From: Diprion similis | Taxonomy: Eukaryota; Arthropoda; Insecta; Hymenoptera; Diprionidae | NCBI RefSeq assembly: GCF_021155765.1 | Contig: NC_060114.1 | Coordinates: forward strand, 17,121,501 to 17,185,500 | Length of the DNA: 64,000 bases | Direction: 5' to 3' | Shown here: positions 49,201 through 61,614 of the stretch, piece after piece | Layout of the letters: the number at the start of each line of letters is the position of its first letter | Numbering within the stretch: position 1 is the stretch's first letter | The notes under the pieces: generated by a model | What the model was told of the DNA's origin: nothing | Database searches by the model: none | What the model saw: only the letters and a program-made list of their open reading frames with translations | Program-made: the position numbers and the translations under genes

Positions 49201-51027
49201 GATTTGAGCAGCACGATGCAGATAAAACAAGAACCGGGCACGGGTGTGGTACCGGGTAAAAAAAAGCGGGGAAGACCAAAGAAGATAAAGAGTATCGAAG
49301 AACAGCCCGCGCCAGACCCAGAGAAGCTTGATGCCAACGGTGAAGTGATAAAGAAACGGCGTGGTAGACCGAAGAAAATACATCAACAACAGAAGCAGCA
49401 ACAGCAGCAGCAGCAGCAACAGCAGCAACAGCAAATGGAAAGTGACAGCAGGGAGCGAGAGACCCAGCAGCAACATCATCATCAGCATCAACAGCAACAG
49501 CAGCAGCAACAGCAACAACAACAGCAGCAGCAGCAGCAGCAACAACAACAACAACAACAACAACAACAGCAACAACATCAAACTCTCAGCAATCATCATA
49601 ACGAAAACTATTCGAATTCCGTGCCAAACTGTTTTTCACCACCGATAATGTCGCCGCCAAACAGTTTTCCCCATATGGCACCTTACCCGTCGATGGGGGA
49701 TTCGGGATTCTTCGGTCAGGGTATGAACGACAGTCCGTACAACATAAGTGCGAAGCAGAGCCCTGTCCACATGCATCATTACAGCCAGAGTCCAAAGTCC
49801 ATGTCGCTATCGTTCACCCACTCCGACTTGTCATCGGAGATAAACACGGCGATATCGTCGGAGAACAACCTCGAACCGTCCCCCCTGACATCGCCGAGCG
49901 TTGAACACCCGGACTTTGAGCCCCCGACCAGCATCGCCCAGCAAAATATGACCGGCGATCACAGATCGTACAACCCGGGCAGCGGCGACAACAACGGCCA
50001 CCACAGCAGCCCCGGAACCCCCTCACACTCGAGCTACAACAGTTACATGGGGTACCACGACCGACAGCCGGAATCCCACAACACCCATCCGCACCAGACG
50101 ACGCCGACGCCGTTGAGCCAGCAGGGTTCCGGCAACGACGAGCACTCTCACCACTCTCATCAGACGCCCCCTCACACGCATCCGCACACACCTACGCACC
50201 CGGCGATGTCGCCGCACTCCCACGAGCAGTACAACACGGTGAAGAGGAGCAACACGAATGGCGCCAGCGGCCAGGACGTCTCGTCGAAGAGTCTCAGCGA
50301 TCTTGAGTCACTTGTCGACCAGATACCGAGCATAGCGGACGGCGGTAACCAGCGTCACCCATCGCAGAGCGTCATGAGCGACGAGTCCCTGGCGGAGAAG
50401 ATGGACACCCATCACCAGGCCTCGTACCTACCAAGTTTCACGCCATCCAGCATGTCGAATTACAGTCCGCCACCCGCGCCGCCTCACGCCGGACTTTATC
50501 CCGGTTCCCTCCATCATTCGCCGGCGGACAACTACGGCTCGTTGTACGGAATGAACAACCGGCATCACCCGGAGACCCAACAGCACAGCAAGTCTTATAC
50601 CGTGGAAAATTTAACCTCGAACAGTTACAGCTCGAGCATGAACCACCCTCATCCGGGTAATTCGTATCCCAACATTATACCCGGACCCCATTATCCCGTC
50701 CCGATGGGATCCACGAACGGATACCTCTTCGGCGGACTCGACCCTAGCCTGATGCAACGCACTTACGGCATGGGCGGCATGGGCGGGATGGGCGGGATGG
50801 GCGGAATGCATCCCTCTCTAGGACCCATGGCCAATCCCTATCCCTACAACGGGTCGTACACCAGCTCCTTTGACGCTTACCCACCTTCCCACGCCGGGAT
50901 TCACGCGCCTAGCGCCAACTATCCGGGCTATCCTGGCGGCGGTGGACCCGGTCCCGGGAGCTCCGCGACTTCCTACCTTTCGTCACATCACAGGCCGCCC
51001 GTTGATCTCGCCTACGACGCTGTATGA
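31641..51027 (+). CDS. TDG: G/T mismatch-specific thymine DNA glycosylase, long insect form (TDG/Thd1)
   Basis: Nine coding exons: 31641-31858, 42904-42971, 43261-43472, 43600-43904, 44045-44186, 45494-45563, 47290-47439, 48610-48752 and 48955-51027. All are GT/AG and the phases close to 1,126 residues (human TDG has 410). The N-terminus has a poly-Gln tract, a run of TP dipeptides (130-149) and an AT-hook-like KKRGRKKK. The glycosylase core begins at about residue 265: [15 protein letters not shown] holds Asn319, equivalent to catalytic Asn140 of human TDG, and [10 protein letters not shown] holds Arg447, equivalent to the inserting Arg275. After the core come a sumoylation motif IKQE (526-529), two AT-hooks (KKRGRPKK at about 539 and KRRGRPKK at about 570), a poly-Gln/His tract and a low-complexity tail rich in His, Pro, Ser and Gly. 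TDG starts base excision repair of T opposite G and, in vertebrates, of oxidised 5-methylcytosine. Confidence 0.95.
33888..33968 (+). repeat. 81-nt hairpin in TDG intron 1
   Basis: The outer arms (AGCCGA...GATACCCA at the left, TGGGTATC...TCGGCT at the right) and the inner arms (CATTTCG / CGAAATG) pair in register, with small internal loops and a 13-base terminal loop. The shape resembles a microRNA precursor, but it is equally what a tiny foldback transposon leaves. I recognise no known microRNA seed. Confidence 0.45.
34768..36050. repeat. long imperfect inverted repeat (arms about 430 bp, loop about 430 bp)
   Basis: The left arm (about 34768-35190) is the reverse complement of the right arm (about 35618-36050) over its whole length. 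Anchors, from outside in, pair in order: GTGG-CCAAA, TTTCGAT, ACATGTTT, TCGATT-AG, ACGTTTGAAATT, TTCTGAAAATTTC, ACTCGATATAT, ATAGAGGTCG, TAGTGTACTTTAGA, CTGTAAATAGAAAT, a T-rich tract, GAAGT, ACATCT and CACGAGACAC. Identity is highest in the middle of the arms. Transcribed as part of TDG intron 1, it would fold into a hairpin hundreds of base pairs long. No protein is encoded. It may be a foldback transposon or two opposed copies of one element. Confidence 0.75.
36881..36946. repeat. (CT)n microsatellite
   Basis: About 33 CT dinucleotides run in tandem. Read on the other strand it is a GA run, the kind bound by GAGA-type factors in insects. Similar runs lie at 46229-46278 and 51381-51420 in and just after the same gene. 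Confidence 0.9.
37952..37975 (+). repeat. 24-base poly-G run
   Basis: An uninterrupted homopolymer of G lies inside TDG intron 1. Other G or C runs of 13-19 bases occur at 27704-27716, 32457-32475 and 40677-40694. The exact length is prone to sequencing error. Confidence 0.85.
40417..40615. repeat. two long (TA)n microsatellites
   Basis: TA runs at about 40417-40475 and 40564-40615 flank about 90 bases of mixed sequence. Each run is self-complementary, and the two could also pair with each other. Apparent open frames of Tyr/Ile repeats through them are artefacts. Confidence 0.9.
43359..43421 (+). repeat. in-frame CACACACC-type minisatellite coding the TP run of TDG
   Basis: Nine-base-scale units encode His-Thr-Pro or Leu-Thr-Pro, giving seven TP dipeptides. 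Proline-directed kinases recognise such TP sites, so the stretch is a potential phosphorylation cluster. It lies N-terminal to the catalytic core. Confidence 0.7.
46229..46278. repeat. (CT)n microsatellite in TDG intron 6
   Basis: About 25 CT units sit in intron 6 (45564-47289). A purine-rich stretch with GGGA repeats (45.93-46.03 kb) precedes it. Confidence 0.9.
46590..46660. repeat. (GTAT)n microsatellite in TDG intron 6
   Basis: About 17 GTAT tetranucleotides, with two GTAC interruptions, form a nearly perfect array. Confidence 0.9.
49384..49580 (+). repeat. interrupted CAG/CAA tract encoding poly-Gln in TDG
   Basis: Two CAG/CAA blocks, split by a His- and Glu-containing linker, encode long Gln stretches just after the second AT-hook. 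CAA interruptions are frequent, which normally stabilises length. The minus-strand poly-Leu frame over the same bases is a shadow. Confidence 0.9.
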
Positions 51028-51380
51028 TAATCAAAGTAATCGATATAATATTACACGCTTTTTTCTATTTTTACATTATTATTATTGTTATTATTATTAT
51101 TATTATTTTCCGATCTGAATTTTTTCGCCTTCATATCTCGTAGCCTCGATGAGTGATATGAAAAATTATTTATCGGTATTTGATTTTTATTTATTTCTTT
51201 CAGATGAGGATTTATATTTATTATTGTTATTTTATTTGATTATTTATTTATGACGAGGAAAAAATTGTTGGCCGTATAAAGTTTGTTCAATTTTCGTTTT
51301 AATGAACTTTCGCGAAATCGACGCCGACTTATGATCTTGGAAGAAGAAAAAATTCGTAATTTTCGCTTTTTCTCACTCTC

Positions 51381-51422
<42 letters not shown>

Positions 51423-52831
51423 CCTCTCTGTATGAACAATATTACAAACTGCAGTATTTTTTGTAGTTAAATATCAACAGTAAAATCCGATACTTGTTTT
51501 TTGGCGTAGATACAAGCATACAAATGCATATATAACGAGTGAATTTTATAGGTACTTGGTGTGAATTGTTGAAAGTGAAAAAATTTTTCACATTGTGAAG
51601 AATACCTGGTAGACAAATTCATATTCTGATACAGATTAAATATGGCCGCCGTTGACATGTTTGTAGCTTCATTTTAGTTCTAAAATAATTTTCAGCACGT
51701 GAAACAAGATCAAAGCAATATATATGTTTAGTTACGGTTATATTTTTGATAAAATTTTATATACTTAAAATCCAAATTGCTAAATTCACTCACCAAGAGA
51801 AACATTTACTGCCTATGGTTTACTCGTTATAACGATAATGATCAATTATAACTTATATCCGGGAAAAAAGTATGGAAGTTGTAGAAAAAAAAATGGTTAG
51901 AGGTGTAAAATATTCAATGGGAACAGAATTGCATTACTTCTTCATCCTTATCTCCAAGATCCGCGGACGATGTGACCGTTTTCGTTTTATTTTATTAATT
52001 AATTAATTAATTAATTTAAGATAAAAATTTCACAAAAAATCACGTTTTTCGCAACATCGACGCTACAAGTTTAAGACGAACGAATAAAAGGTTGCTCGCA
52101 AAGTCTGTGGCCAAGAATGTGTCGTAGGTATATCGGTAATAATCACTCGTTGTTACGGACTCGAAGCAATCAGCTCTGTAGGTAAAACTTTGATTTTATA
52201 CTTATTTGAGTGTGAATGTAAGAATAAATAGATAATTACAGGAAAGACCAGGGCATGGTTGTGAAATCAAGGGGCAAAGTGCAATTTTCCAATTCACTTC
52301 TCTTTCCAATGTTTGGGTAAAGTGAAATCGAATCGATATATACTATATGTACAATATTATTATAGAATAACTAAATATAATATTATGATCCACATTGCCC
52401 TGGTCTCTCCTACACGCGCTCTAAAAACTTGGAATTCTACTTGTTATGTACTTTATTATTTTCTTCTTTACGAAATTCTATATAATTATATTATCAACAT
52501 CTAATAATAGACGTATGTGTACATGACTAAACTAACAATAGTCAAAATTATTGTATGTATGTTAACCTACCTATCCACTACCTAGTGCGGTGAAAATCAC
52601 GACTATTTCCTGGCTATAACTTTTACGCGTATACTTGTAACCCAAATCTAAACTAAATCCTTCAAGTGTTACCCTGACCCTCGGCTTTCAACGGGACACT
52701 TATGGTGCCATTTAAAAAACAAATACAAACATTACGAAAAGGAGAAAAAAAATTGTACGCTACTGTAAAAATGCACAGGTTTTTGTCCTGTCATACGATA
52801 CTAATATTATTATTATTATGAATATTGATAA

Positions 52832-52870
<39 letters not shown>

Positions 52871-53115
52871 AACATGTAACGATGATTGAGTACATGATAT
52901 AATATAGTTATATATATACGTATTATAAGTATATATAGAAGGTTTAATTGTGTCCCGGCGATATGGTGATTAACAATAATTAATCATTATTGTTTATACA
53001 TATTGTTATATATTTGTTCAGTTTTAGGTATGACATTATTATAATAATAATTATTATTATTATTAATATTATCCTTTATTAACTAATGATTATTATTAAT
53101 TAGAGAAATATTATT

Positions 53116-53219
53116 GGACATCCATGGTGGAAAAATATTTCTGATTTACGGTGTTCGAATTACGTGAAAGAAATTGGAATATTTTCATAGATAATCAGAG
53201 ATTATTGGACTTTTCAGCT

Positions 53220-53252
<33 letters not shown>

Positions 53253-53403
53253 GCTAATTTACTGAGAAATATTCTGAAAAAGTTTGAGTAACTAGAAAAA
53301 ATTCTGTGAAAAATCTGATAATTTCTAATTATCTCTGAAAATATTCTGATTTCTTTTGATTAATTGGAAAACCGTGAGTCGGAAATATTTTTTCACTAGG
53401 GAT
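53116..53403. mobile_element. MITE-like foldback element (about 290 bp)
   Basis: The left arm (about 53121-53218) matches the reverse complement of the right arm (about 53300-53400), starting GTGGAAAAATATTTC against GTGAAAAAATATTTC and continuing through TACGGT / CACGGT, GAATATTTTCA-AGATAAT and a TTTTCA block near the loop. A T tract lies in the loop. The nine bases AATATTATT occur on both flanks (53107-53115 and 53404-53412), a possible target duplication, though the region is AT-rich. Confidence 0.55.
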
Positions 53404-56156
53404 AATATTATTAAAATTGTTTTAAAAGAAGAGATATAATTGGCTGGCGATAAACGCTAATTAATAAAAAAAAAAAAAAAACGCGAGTGTAACAGCGGTA
53501 AACAGGTGGTATATATATATATTATAAATGGAAATGCAATTGAAAAAGTTGCAGTTTTTATACGTGATAATTTTGTTATGTCAAACGAAATTAATTCATG
53601 TGTAACATCTGGTCTGCGTGCAATATACTTGTATATATACTGTACTTATACACGTAAATATGTATATATATATATATTCTATATATATACATATATTTAC
53701 GGATATGTTTATAACAGAATTATATGTGTATAACAGAATCCGTTCTGTTCGGGAAGAGGTGAAAATCAGATTAAGAATGATTCTTTATTCGAAAGATAGA
53801 AAATATAACGATTGCATAAAAATATGTACATTAGGTATACATATTATATCTCGAATACCGATATTTGAAATATTTGAGCGTTGTGATGATTTTAGTTTTT
53901 TTTTTTGTTTTTCTCGTTTATTTTAATTAAATGCTAATTTTTTTCCTTAGCATTATTTGATCAGAGATTATTATTGTTGAGATTGTAAATATATAGTTTA
54001 AATTTACAAGAAATCGTTGCCTGCAATTTGTCCATATCAAGTTATAATAAGGCTTAGTCGAGTCGATTACAATGCATATAACGGCAGACGTGGCAAAGAT
54101 AAGATGAAAACGATAGAACACGCCATATTTTTTTTATCGGATTATAGAGGAATATTAGATTCGAGGTTAGGTCTATTACTGACAATGGAAGGCAAATGGC
54201 CGCGAAGCTTGTTCAACTGTCCACCTCGCGACTTCAGCTTGCTCGATTTTCCGAGAACTTTGTGAATCGAGAGAAATTTGAAATTCAATCGGATTCTCGG
54301 CGCCTGCATGATTAAGAAATAACCATGTTTTTCACTTTCGAATATTCTCTCAACCGTGAATTGCGAATTGAATTTTGCCTTCTCTGTGTCTGAATTACGT
54401 CTGCAGTTATGTTTGAATCAGTATCGCTAAGCCTTGAATATATCAATTACATATATGTCAATGATCTTAAAATAGCAATCTTGTTTTCATCAGGCTTATA
54501 AAAAAAAAAAAAACTTGGGGCTTTCGGAATTGCTATTGCGTTTTTAGGGCGATTGTGAGTAAATCTTAGATAGTCACTTATATGAGCCAGATTGTCGCCG
54601 ATTTCGTTTCAACGCGATGTAATTGAACAGGGACAAAAAAGCTTCCTCCGATTCCATAATGTTACGTCGATTGTGCGGAGAGAAATATAAAGCATAATCT
54701 AGGCTTGCTTATAAAATTGTGCAATAATATTTTAATATCTTATTAGTAATCGGCTAATCGGAACAGAGGAAACTCTCTGAAGACGTTACGACGTAGGTAA
54801 TTTTCATATTTAAATTCGAATTGTCGGTATGTGCATTATTATACATAATTATTAATTATATTGTCAACATGATCGAATTATACACGCCGTTGAGCTTGTA
54901 CATCATTCTGTGGTATATATACGTGCGTATTTATACGTAATATCTCTCTTTTTCTTTTGTTTTTAGGTATACGCATAATTTGATCGCAGGTACCTCTATA
55001 GCATATTACCTATTATACTTATTGTACACTGTATAAATCTTAACACGGAAAAATAGCCTGCAACGAATCTCATTTTTTTTCTCGTCCATTACAACATCTC
55101 TGCATGGATTTTGACTCTTCCTTGTCCTCTGGGTTATCCTCTATCCGTGTAATTCACTATTCAATATGTACGGCGATGATTATATATGTATATATAACAC
55201 ACACACACATCAATCACGTCAACCGTGTTATGTACTTAAACTATAATTTATCTTTCATCGTTCAAGCTACAATGAGAAAGAAAAATAAAAATAATAAGAA
55301 GAACTATATGGTGCGCCATACCCCATGGATTATATATGCATATAACATAGTTAAACAATTTGTTATAGATATATCTGTTTGATATGGTATATTACACGTA
55401 TTATTCAATGTAGAACAGATATCATCGATCAGAACATCGTAAACAAGACAAAAAATTACGCGAATCGTGAAAAATCAGACGTTTATAAATAAATCGTATT
55501 AAATAATCAATATTGAGAAATTTGCCACAATCATTTGAAATCCGATATAAAATTCTCCATTTGGAATAAAAAAAATTTCACAATTAATATGAAATACAAA
55601 AAATTTTCGGAAAAAAATATTGCCCGTAATGTTCAATTCGTCCAGGATATTGTAAAGTTTAATTTTTTCATATCTGATTTCATCATTACGTTTGATCAGA
55701 TAATTATTTATCTCTATTGTAACTTAAAATTTGTTAAATCTATTACGGCATTTATTAATAATATTATTCTTATTACTTTCAAACATTAATAATAGTAGTA
55801 ATAATAATTATAACAAGAATAACAACAACAATAATAATAATACCGATATTAGTACACTATTATAAGTATATATATAATACCATAATATGAAATAAATTTT
55901 AATATTACTATATCATTATTGCATATTCATACACGTATAAATATACCCGAATACATGCAGTACTAGCATAAAGAATTTAAAAAAAATGATATTGGTATAA
56001 AAAGTACACATACACAGTAAATACCTATATAATACGTGATATATGTGTACAGATAAGAAAATTTAAGTACTTAGGTATAATACATGATTTTTAAATGTTT
56101 TTGGAAACATACGCGAAGAGCGTATATATATGATATATATATTTATGAATAAATAA

Positions 56157-56226
56157 TAATAATAACAATAATAATAACAACAACAACAACAGAAACACTA
56201 ATAATAATAATAACAACAACAACAAC

Positions 56227-56269
<43 letters not shown>

Positions 56270-56270
56270 T
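56157..56270. repeat. mixed AAT/AAC trinucleotide array
   Basis: Tandem AAT units alternate with AAC units (for example around 56176-56192 and 56211-56226). Related blocks continue at 56351-56402 and 56461-56525. It is low complexity and not coding. Confidence 0.85.
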
Positions 56271-56656
56271 GTCACGTAACATTATATCAAGTAATCACAT
56301 AGATTGTGTTGAGATATTATTATGATGCACAGGGTATAGATGAAATCGTTAATAATAATAATAATAATAATAACAACAACAACAATAGCAACAACAACAA
56401 AAACCAATATCTGTTTAATTATTAGATGTTTCTTTCATTAAATTATCGGCCTGAAAATGTTATTAATAATAGTAATAGTAATAATAACAATAATAACAAT
56501 CATACCAATAATAATAATAATAATGATAAAAATAACTTTAAAGAAATGAATGAATTCTCTAATATTAACAAATTTAAAACAATTCACAACTAATAGATGT
56601 ATAATTCTTTGCGAGAATCCATACAATAGTAATAATAGTAATAACAATAGTAATAC

Positions 56657-56778
<122 letters not shown>

Positions 56779-57003
56779 CTGCTGCTGATTATATTAATAA
56801 TAATAACAACAATAACAACAGCAACAATAATTCAACTATCTGAATTAAAATTGAAATATAAATGTTAATGCTAATTATTACGTAAACCTATCGAAGTAAT
56901 TGACGATGATGCCGATGATAATGAAGTAAATCATGACGATTTATTAATTCGTATTGAATATAATTATACTTAATTGTAAATTATTGGATTAAATAATAAC
57001 TAA

Positions 57004-57048
<45 letters not shown>
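57004..57048. repeat. (TA)n microsatellite
   Basis: About 22 TA units are followed by CA units. It is simple sequence. Confidence 0.9.
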
Positions 57049-57058
<10 letters not shown>

Positions 57059-58805
57059 TATATATATGGATAAAATTGCTGTTGAACGGAGCAAGTAATC
57101 ATATTAAGTACATATAACGGTTACCTTTCATGTGGTTACATATGTAGCAACGAATTTTGCTGATTTATAAATAACAATTATGTACTAATGACGCAAGAGT
57201 TAATTTTTACGAATAAGCCGTAAGAAAGTATTGAAATTCGTCTCTCGTACCACGTGGAAAGTAATCTTATATAAGAGAGCTTGGGCCAGTGGCCTCCAAA
57301 CATATTTTTTAATCGCTTCGAATCTCTATTGTTCTACGTAATATAATGTGACTATATCTTAATTGTAAACGATAAATATGGATTGAATGAATGATTCAGT
57401 ATAATTTGTTCGATATCAATTACTACTACTATAATTATTGTTATGATCGTTATTACCATTATCATTATCATTATTAGTACTACTAATATAATGATGATAT
57501 TAAACCGCGTTTAATTTTCCCCCGTATTCAGAAATTATATCGTAAAGATTGAATATATTAGGATAGTAGGATCATTTCGCACCGCATATGAATACAAAGC
57601 TGTCTTCGGCTCGATTTAAATATATGTACTTTATAGAAATGAACATTAATTTAGCAATTAATCAACTAATAGAAAAAAGGCGAACGAGTTCGGAGAGAGC
57701 GAATGAGAGAGAATATGCGAGCACGTGTCCTGTGCTAAAAGTTGGGGTCCATAATTATGGAGAAGTTGAAAATGTGACAGAACTTATCTTATTCGTATAA
57801 TTGACTTGAACAACTTTGACATGCTTTGCGTCTGATTCTTAAAAGCTATTTACTGTACGGTGGATAAGTCTTGATCTCTGAAATTGAGTTTCAACCTTAT
57901 GTTATACAGATAGACATATTTTCTGTGTTTAAATTTAAACCCGTCATCGCGGTATAAACTAGATGCATGGAAAAATCACAACCCATAATTAATGCGGTAT
58001 ATTTTTCGGGTTATTGAAAATTGTATATAATTACTAATAGCTATCGAAATGCTGATTTTATTCATTATCATTCCAGTGTTCCTTGTTCACAATTTTTTTT
58101 TTTTCCTCAAATATTCTTAGTTTCGTTCTCGTTATCATCATCGTTGAAACATATCGTATAAAAAAAAAACGCTTCACATTACAGGAACTGAACTAAAAGA
58201 TTAATTGGAATACAATTATCGAAGTAATTCTGTTATACTCAAGTTATGATTTTGACAAAATTTTTGTTCCCAAAATTAGAATTAATCAGATGAATGAGTA
58301 TGCATGACGGATACGGCGCTGAAAGAGAGTCATCAGCCAATCATCTCGAATATATTACATGAATATCAAGGCGCAGAGACGTTAGCTTGTTCAAGCTGTG
58401 AGTTATTTATTTTGTTACATGAAGTTAGCAGAGAGTAAAAAACTGATTGAAAAATGCCTCTTTTGTAATTAGATACACCAAGATTGTTTATTATATACTA
58501 ATTACTAACAATTAGTATCTGCAGGCCAATGTGTTGACATTTCTTTGGAATGTCAAGATTCAAATGCATCGAAGAATGAACCAAGAAAGAAAAAGAGAGA
58601 AAAAAAAAACAGGAGACGAACGGAATCTGCAATACCGACGGAGTATCGAAGCCTGTAGATTGATTTGTAACGCCATCTCTGAGGCGGATGGTGAACCGTT
58701 TGACCAACGAAAGAAGCGTGTCACCATAAAGTGTAAATTCATTCCCGTTTCTAACAGTGGGATCGTTCCTTTATTGCTAAGTGCAGGAAGCTGTCAAGAG
58801 GAAAA

Positions 58806-60503
58806 ATGCCGTTGGAAAATTTGGAAGAAGAGGGTCTGGAGAAGAATCCGAATTTGGAATTGGCCCAGACAAAATTCCTGCTCGGTTTACCGGAGCACAA
58901 AGACGAGATAAGCTTGAAAACAAAACTCCTCGATGCCATCAAAGCGGAAAGTAAGACAATGCCATGGTATTATTTTTTCATGCGGGAATTACTGGCTGCA
59001 AAAAAAAAAAAAAATAATCATCAATATAACATCTAATCTCATAATTAATCTATCGATCTTTTCTTCTACCTCGAGCGGTTATCGTCAACTCATCGCTAAC
59101 ATAACCTCAAAAGTTTTAAAAAGCAATTCCTAACCCCAATTTTGACAAAGCGTAATCCGATTCTCGCTGCGCTTTTGTTGCAGTCCGTCTCTTTTCGAGC
59201 TAATCTAATTCGTCTATTGTGCTATCCTTCACAGATATGGCACCGTTCTACAAAGAAGTTTGTCAGGACCTTAACTGGCCCGTAGACGAGGCGTTGCTAG
59301 CAAAGATGCTGGCGACGAATCAGGAACAGTTGAAGGAGCTCGATGCGGCGATCGAAGACGCGGAGCAAAATCTGGGCGAGATGGAAGTGAGAGAAGCGAA
59401 TTTAAAGAAGTCTGAACATCTGTGCAGAATCGGAGACAAGGACGGAGCGATATCTGCGTTTAGAAAAACTTACGACAAGACCGTATCTCTTGGTCACAGA
59501 CTCGATATTGTCTTCCACAATATTAGGATCGGCCTTTTCTACATGGACCACGATCTCGTCACACGAAACATAGAGAAGGCCAAGAGGTAAAGATATCTGA
59601 ATCTCTTTCACTTCTCTTACTCACAGGTTCATTTTTGCCATCTGCACAGCTTGATCGAGGAAGGTGGAGACTGGGACAGGAGGAACAGGCTCAAAGTCTA
59701 CCAAGGAACCTACTGCATCGCAGTTCGTGACTTCAAGGAAGCTGCCACCTTCTTCCTGGACACAATTAGCACGTTCACTAGCTACGAGCTGATGGACTAC
59801 AACACGTTTGTCAGATACACGGTCTACTTGAGCATGATAAGTTTACCCCGCAATCAGCTTCGAGACAAAATTATTAAAGGTTCTGAAATTCTTGAGGTTC
59901 TCCACACCAATCCCGACACCAAGGACTATCTCTTTTCTTTGTACAATTGCCACTACGCTGATTTCTTCAAAAATTTAGGTAAGTTTCAGAATTTATGTTT
60001 TCCGCTAAGAGAAATTAGATCTCTGACGATGATTTGCAGAGCTTTTAATTTTTTAAATTGTTTTTCAGCCCAAGTCGAGGGATTGTTGCGCAGAGATTAC
60101 CTCGTCTTCCCCCATTACCGTTACTACGTTAGGGAAATGCGTATATTAGCTTACACTCAGCTCCTCGAGTCCTACAGATCGCTCACGCTTCAGTACATGG
60201 CCGAAGCCTTCGGGGTTACAGTGGATTACGTCGACCAGTGAGTATTGCTCTTGTTTCTGATGTTAACTCGACTCGCATCGCAAGATCTGCTCAATTGCTT
60301 TGCTTGGTATACTTTTTCTGTCATCCAGGGAACTTTCGCGCTTCATAGCCGCAGGACGACTGCATTGTAAGGTTGACCGTGTTGGCGGTGTCGTGGAGAC
60401 GAATAGACCGGACAGTAAGAATTGGCAATACCAAGCGATGGTCAAGCAAGGAGATTTGCTTTTAAACAGAGTCCAGAAGTTGTCTCGAGTGATAAATATT
60501 TAA
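58806..60503 (+). CDS. PSMD6: 26S proteasome non-ATPase regulatory subunit 6 (PSMD6/Rpn7)
   Basis: Five coding exons: 58806-58950, 59235-59586, 59650-59978, 60069-60237 and 60329-60503. All are GT/AG and the phases close to 389 residues, exactly the length of the human protein. The N-terminus begins [10 protein letters not shown] as in animal orthologues. A helical repeat region follows (YLCRIGDK-like [43 protein letters not shown]). The C-terminal PCI domain includes [12 protein letters not shown] and [12 protein letters not shown], and the chain ends [14 protein letters not shown]. Rpn7 is a structural subunit of the proteasome lid and helps hold it to the base. Introns are 63-284 bases. 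Nothing is missing or truncated. Confidence 0.97.
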
Positions 60504-61614
60504 TTGTAACGAATAATAACCGCGGGGGCCCAGGGATCGTCGGTCAAGTTCGTAAACCGAACGCTTTCCTTTGCGTACAAAGTTATGCAGAAGATCAGAA
60601 TTTAAAACAACGTTCTGTTATCCTCAAACGGAAAATTTGACATCAAGCTCGCGAATCGTGGGCTCGTTTGAAACATGCAATTTGTTGTCACGCTAAGAAT
60701 GCCGTTAAAAAGTAATCATAAATTTTTATGGTAATTAGGATGTTTCCAGTGTAGACTTTTATCCTTTTTTTCTTCACTCGTGATATTCGTCATCTTAGGA
60801 AAGGAAAAATTCAGTATAAATGAAATTTTATTAGCTTCTCACTTTTCCATCAAAAAAAAAAAAAAAAAAAAACACCTGTTTCTAGAGAAATTCCCATATA
60901 CTTATAATTTTAATATTATTCGCACGAACTTCGTCAATAGGAATAATTATTGTGTTTGAAAAACGAACTCTACAAAAGATAAAAATAAATATGAAATGAG
61001 ACAAAAGTGCGTAAACGATACTCTTGAACAAAGTGAATAAAACTTACGTAGTCGATAAGCAAAAACTTTGCGAAAATATTTTTCTACAATTTTTGTGTCC
61101 CACATTAACGGTTTTGCGAATATTTCTCCGGTAATATAAAGATGAATCCACTAAACATCTTCAATATAGAATTTTTATTTTTATTTCGCCATCAAAGACA
61201 CGTTGACTTATTGCTTCATATCTGTGCGACTTAGATCGATTGGTCTTATTGGTTCTTTTTTTAAACGATATAATCCGCGTTCCAGTTCCTGTAAAAATTT
61301 CCCATACATAAGAACAGGAAATCTTCAAAGGTTACCGAATTTTTTCGTGTCTTGAAAATGACTGAAAATGAAGAAGAATAATCGCGACTCATTCATACAG
61401 ACGTAACCAGCGAATTAACGATTTCGGCAGGGTTTATTATTCAATGTTGAAAATTCCGTTGCTTACCGTCAATTATATTATAAGTAACCGTAAAGTCTGC
61501 TCGTTATAGTCAAGGGTATAATGATTTATCATCTCTAAAAAGTAATATATAGATAGTCGCCTGGGAGAGTATACCGGTAAGTATAATAATTGTCATAAGT
61601 CCAACTAAAACTGA
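60504..61614. other. spacer downstream of PSMD6
   Basis: AT-rich sequence with the PSMD6 3' UTR at its left end. I see no gene, repeat array or clear regulatory site beyond an A tract near 60850-60870. Confidence 0.6.

Noticed and set aside
48997-49599. 200-codon minus-strand frame with a poly-Leu run
   Set aside because: It is the complement of the TDG poly-Gln exon.
58531-58911. 126-codon frame overlapping the PSMD6 start
   Set aside because: It overlaps the PSMD6 first exon in another frame and is Lys/Arg-rich through an A-tract. PSMD6 is certain.
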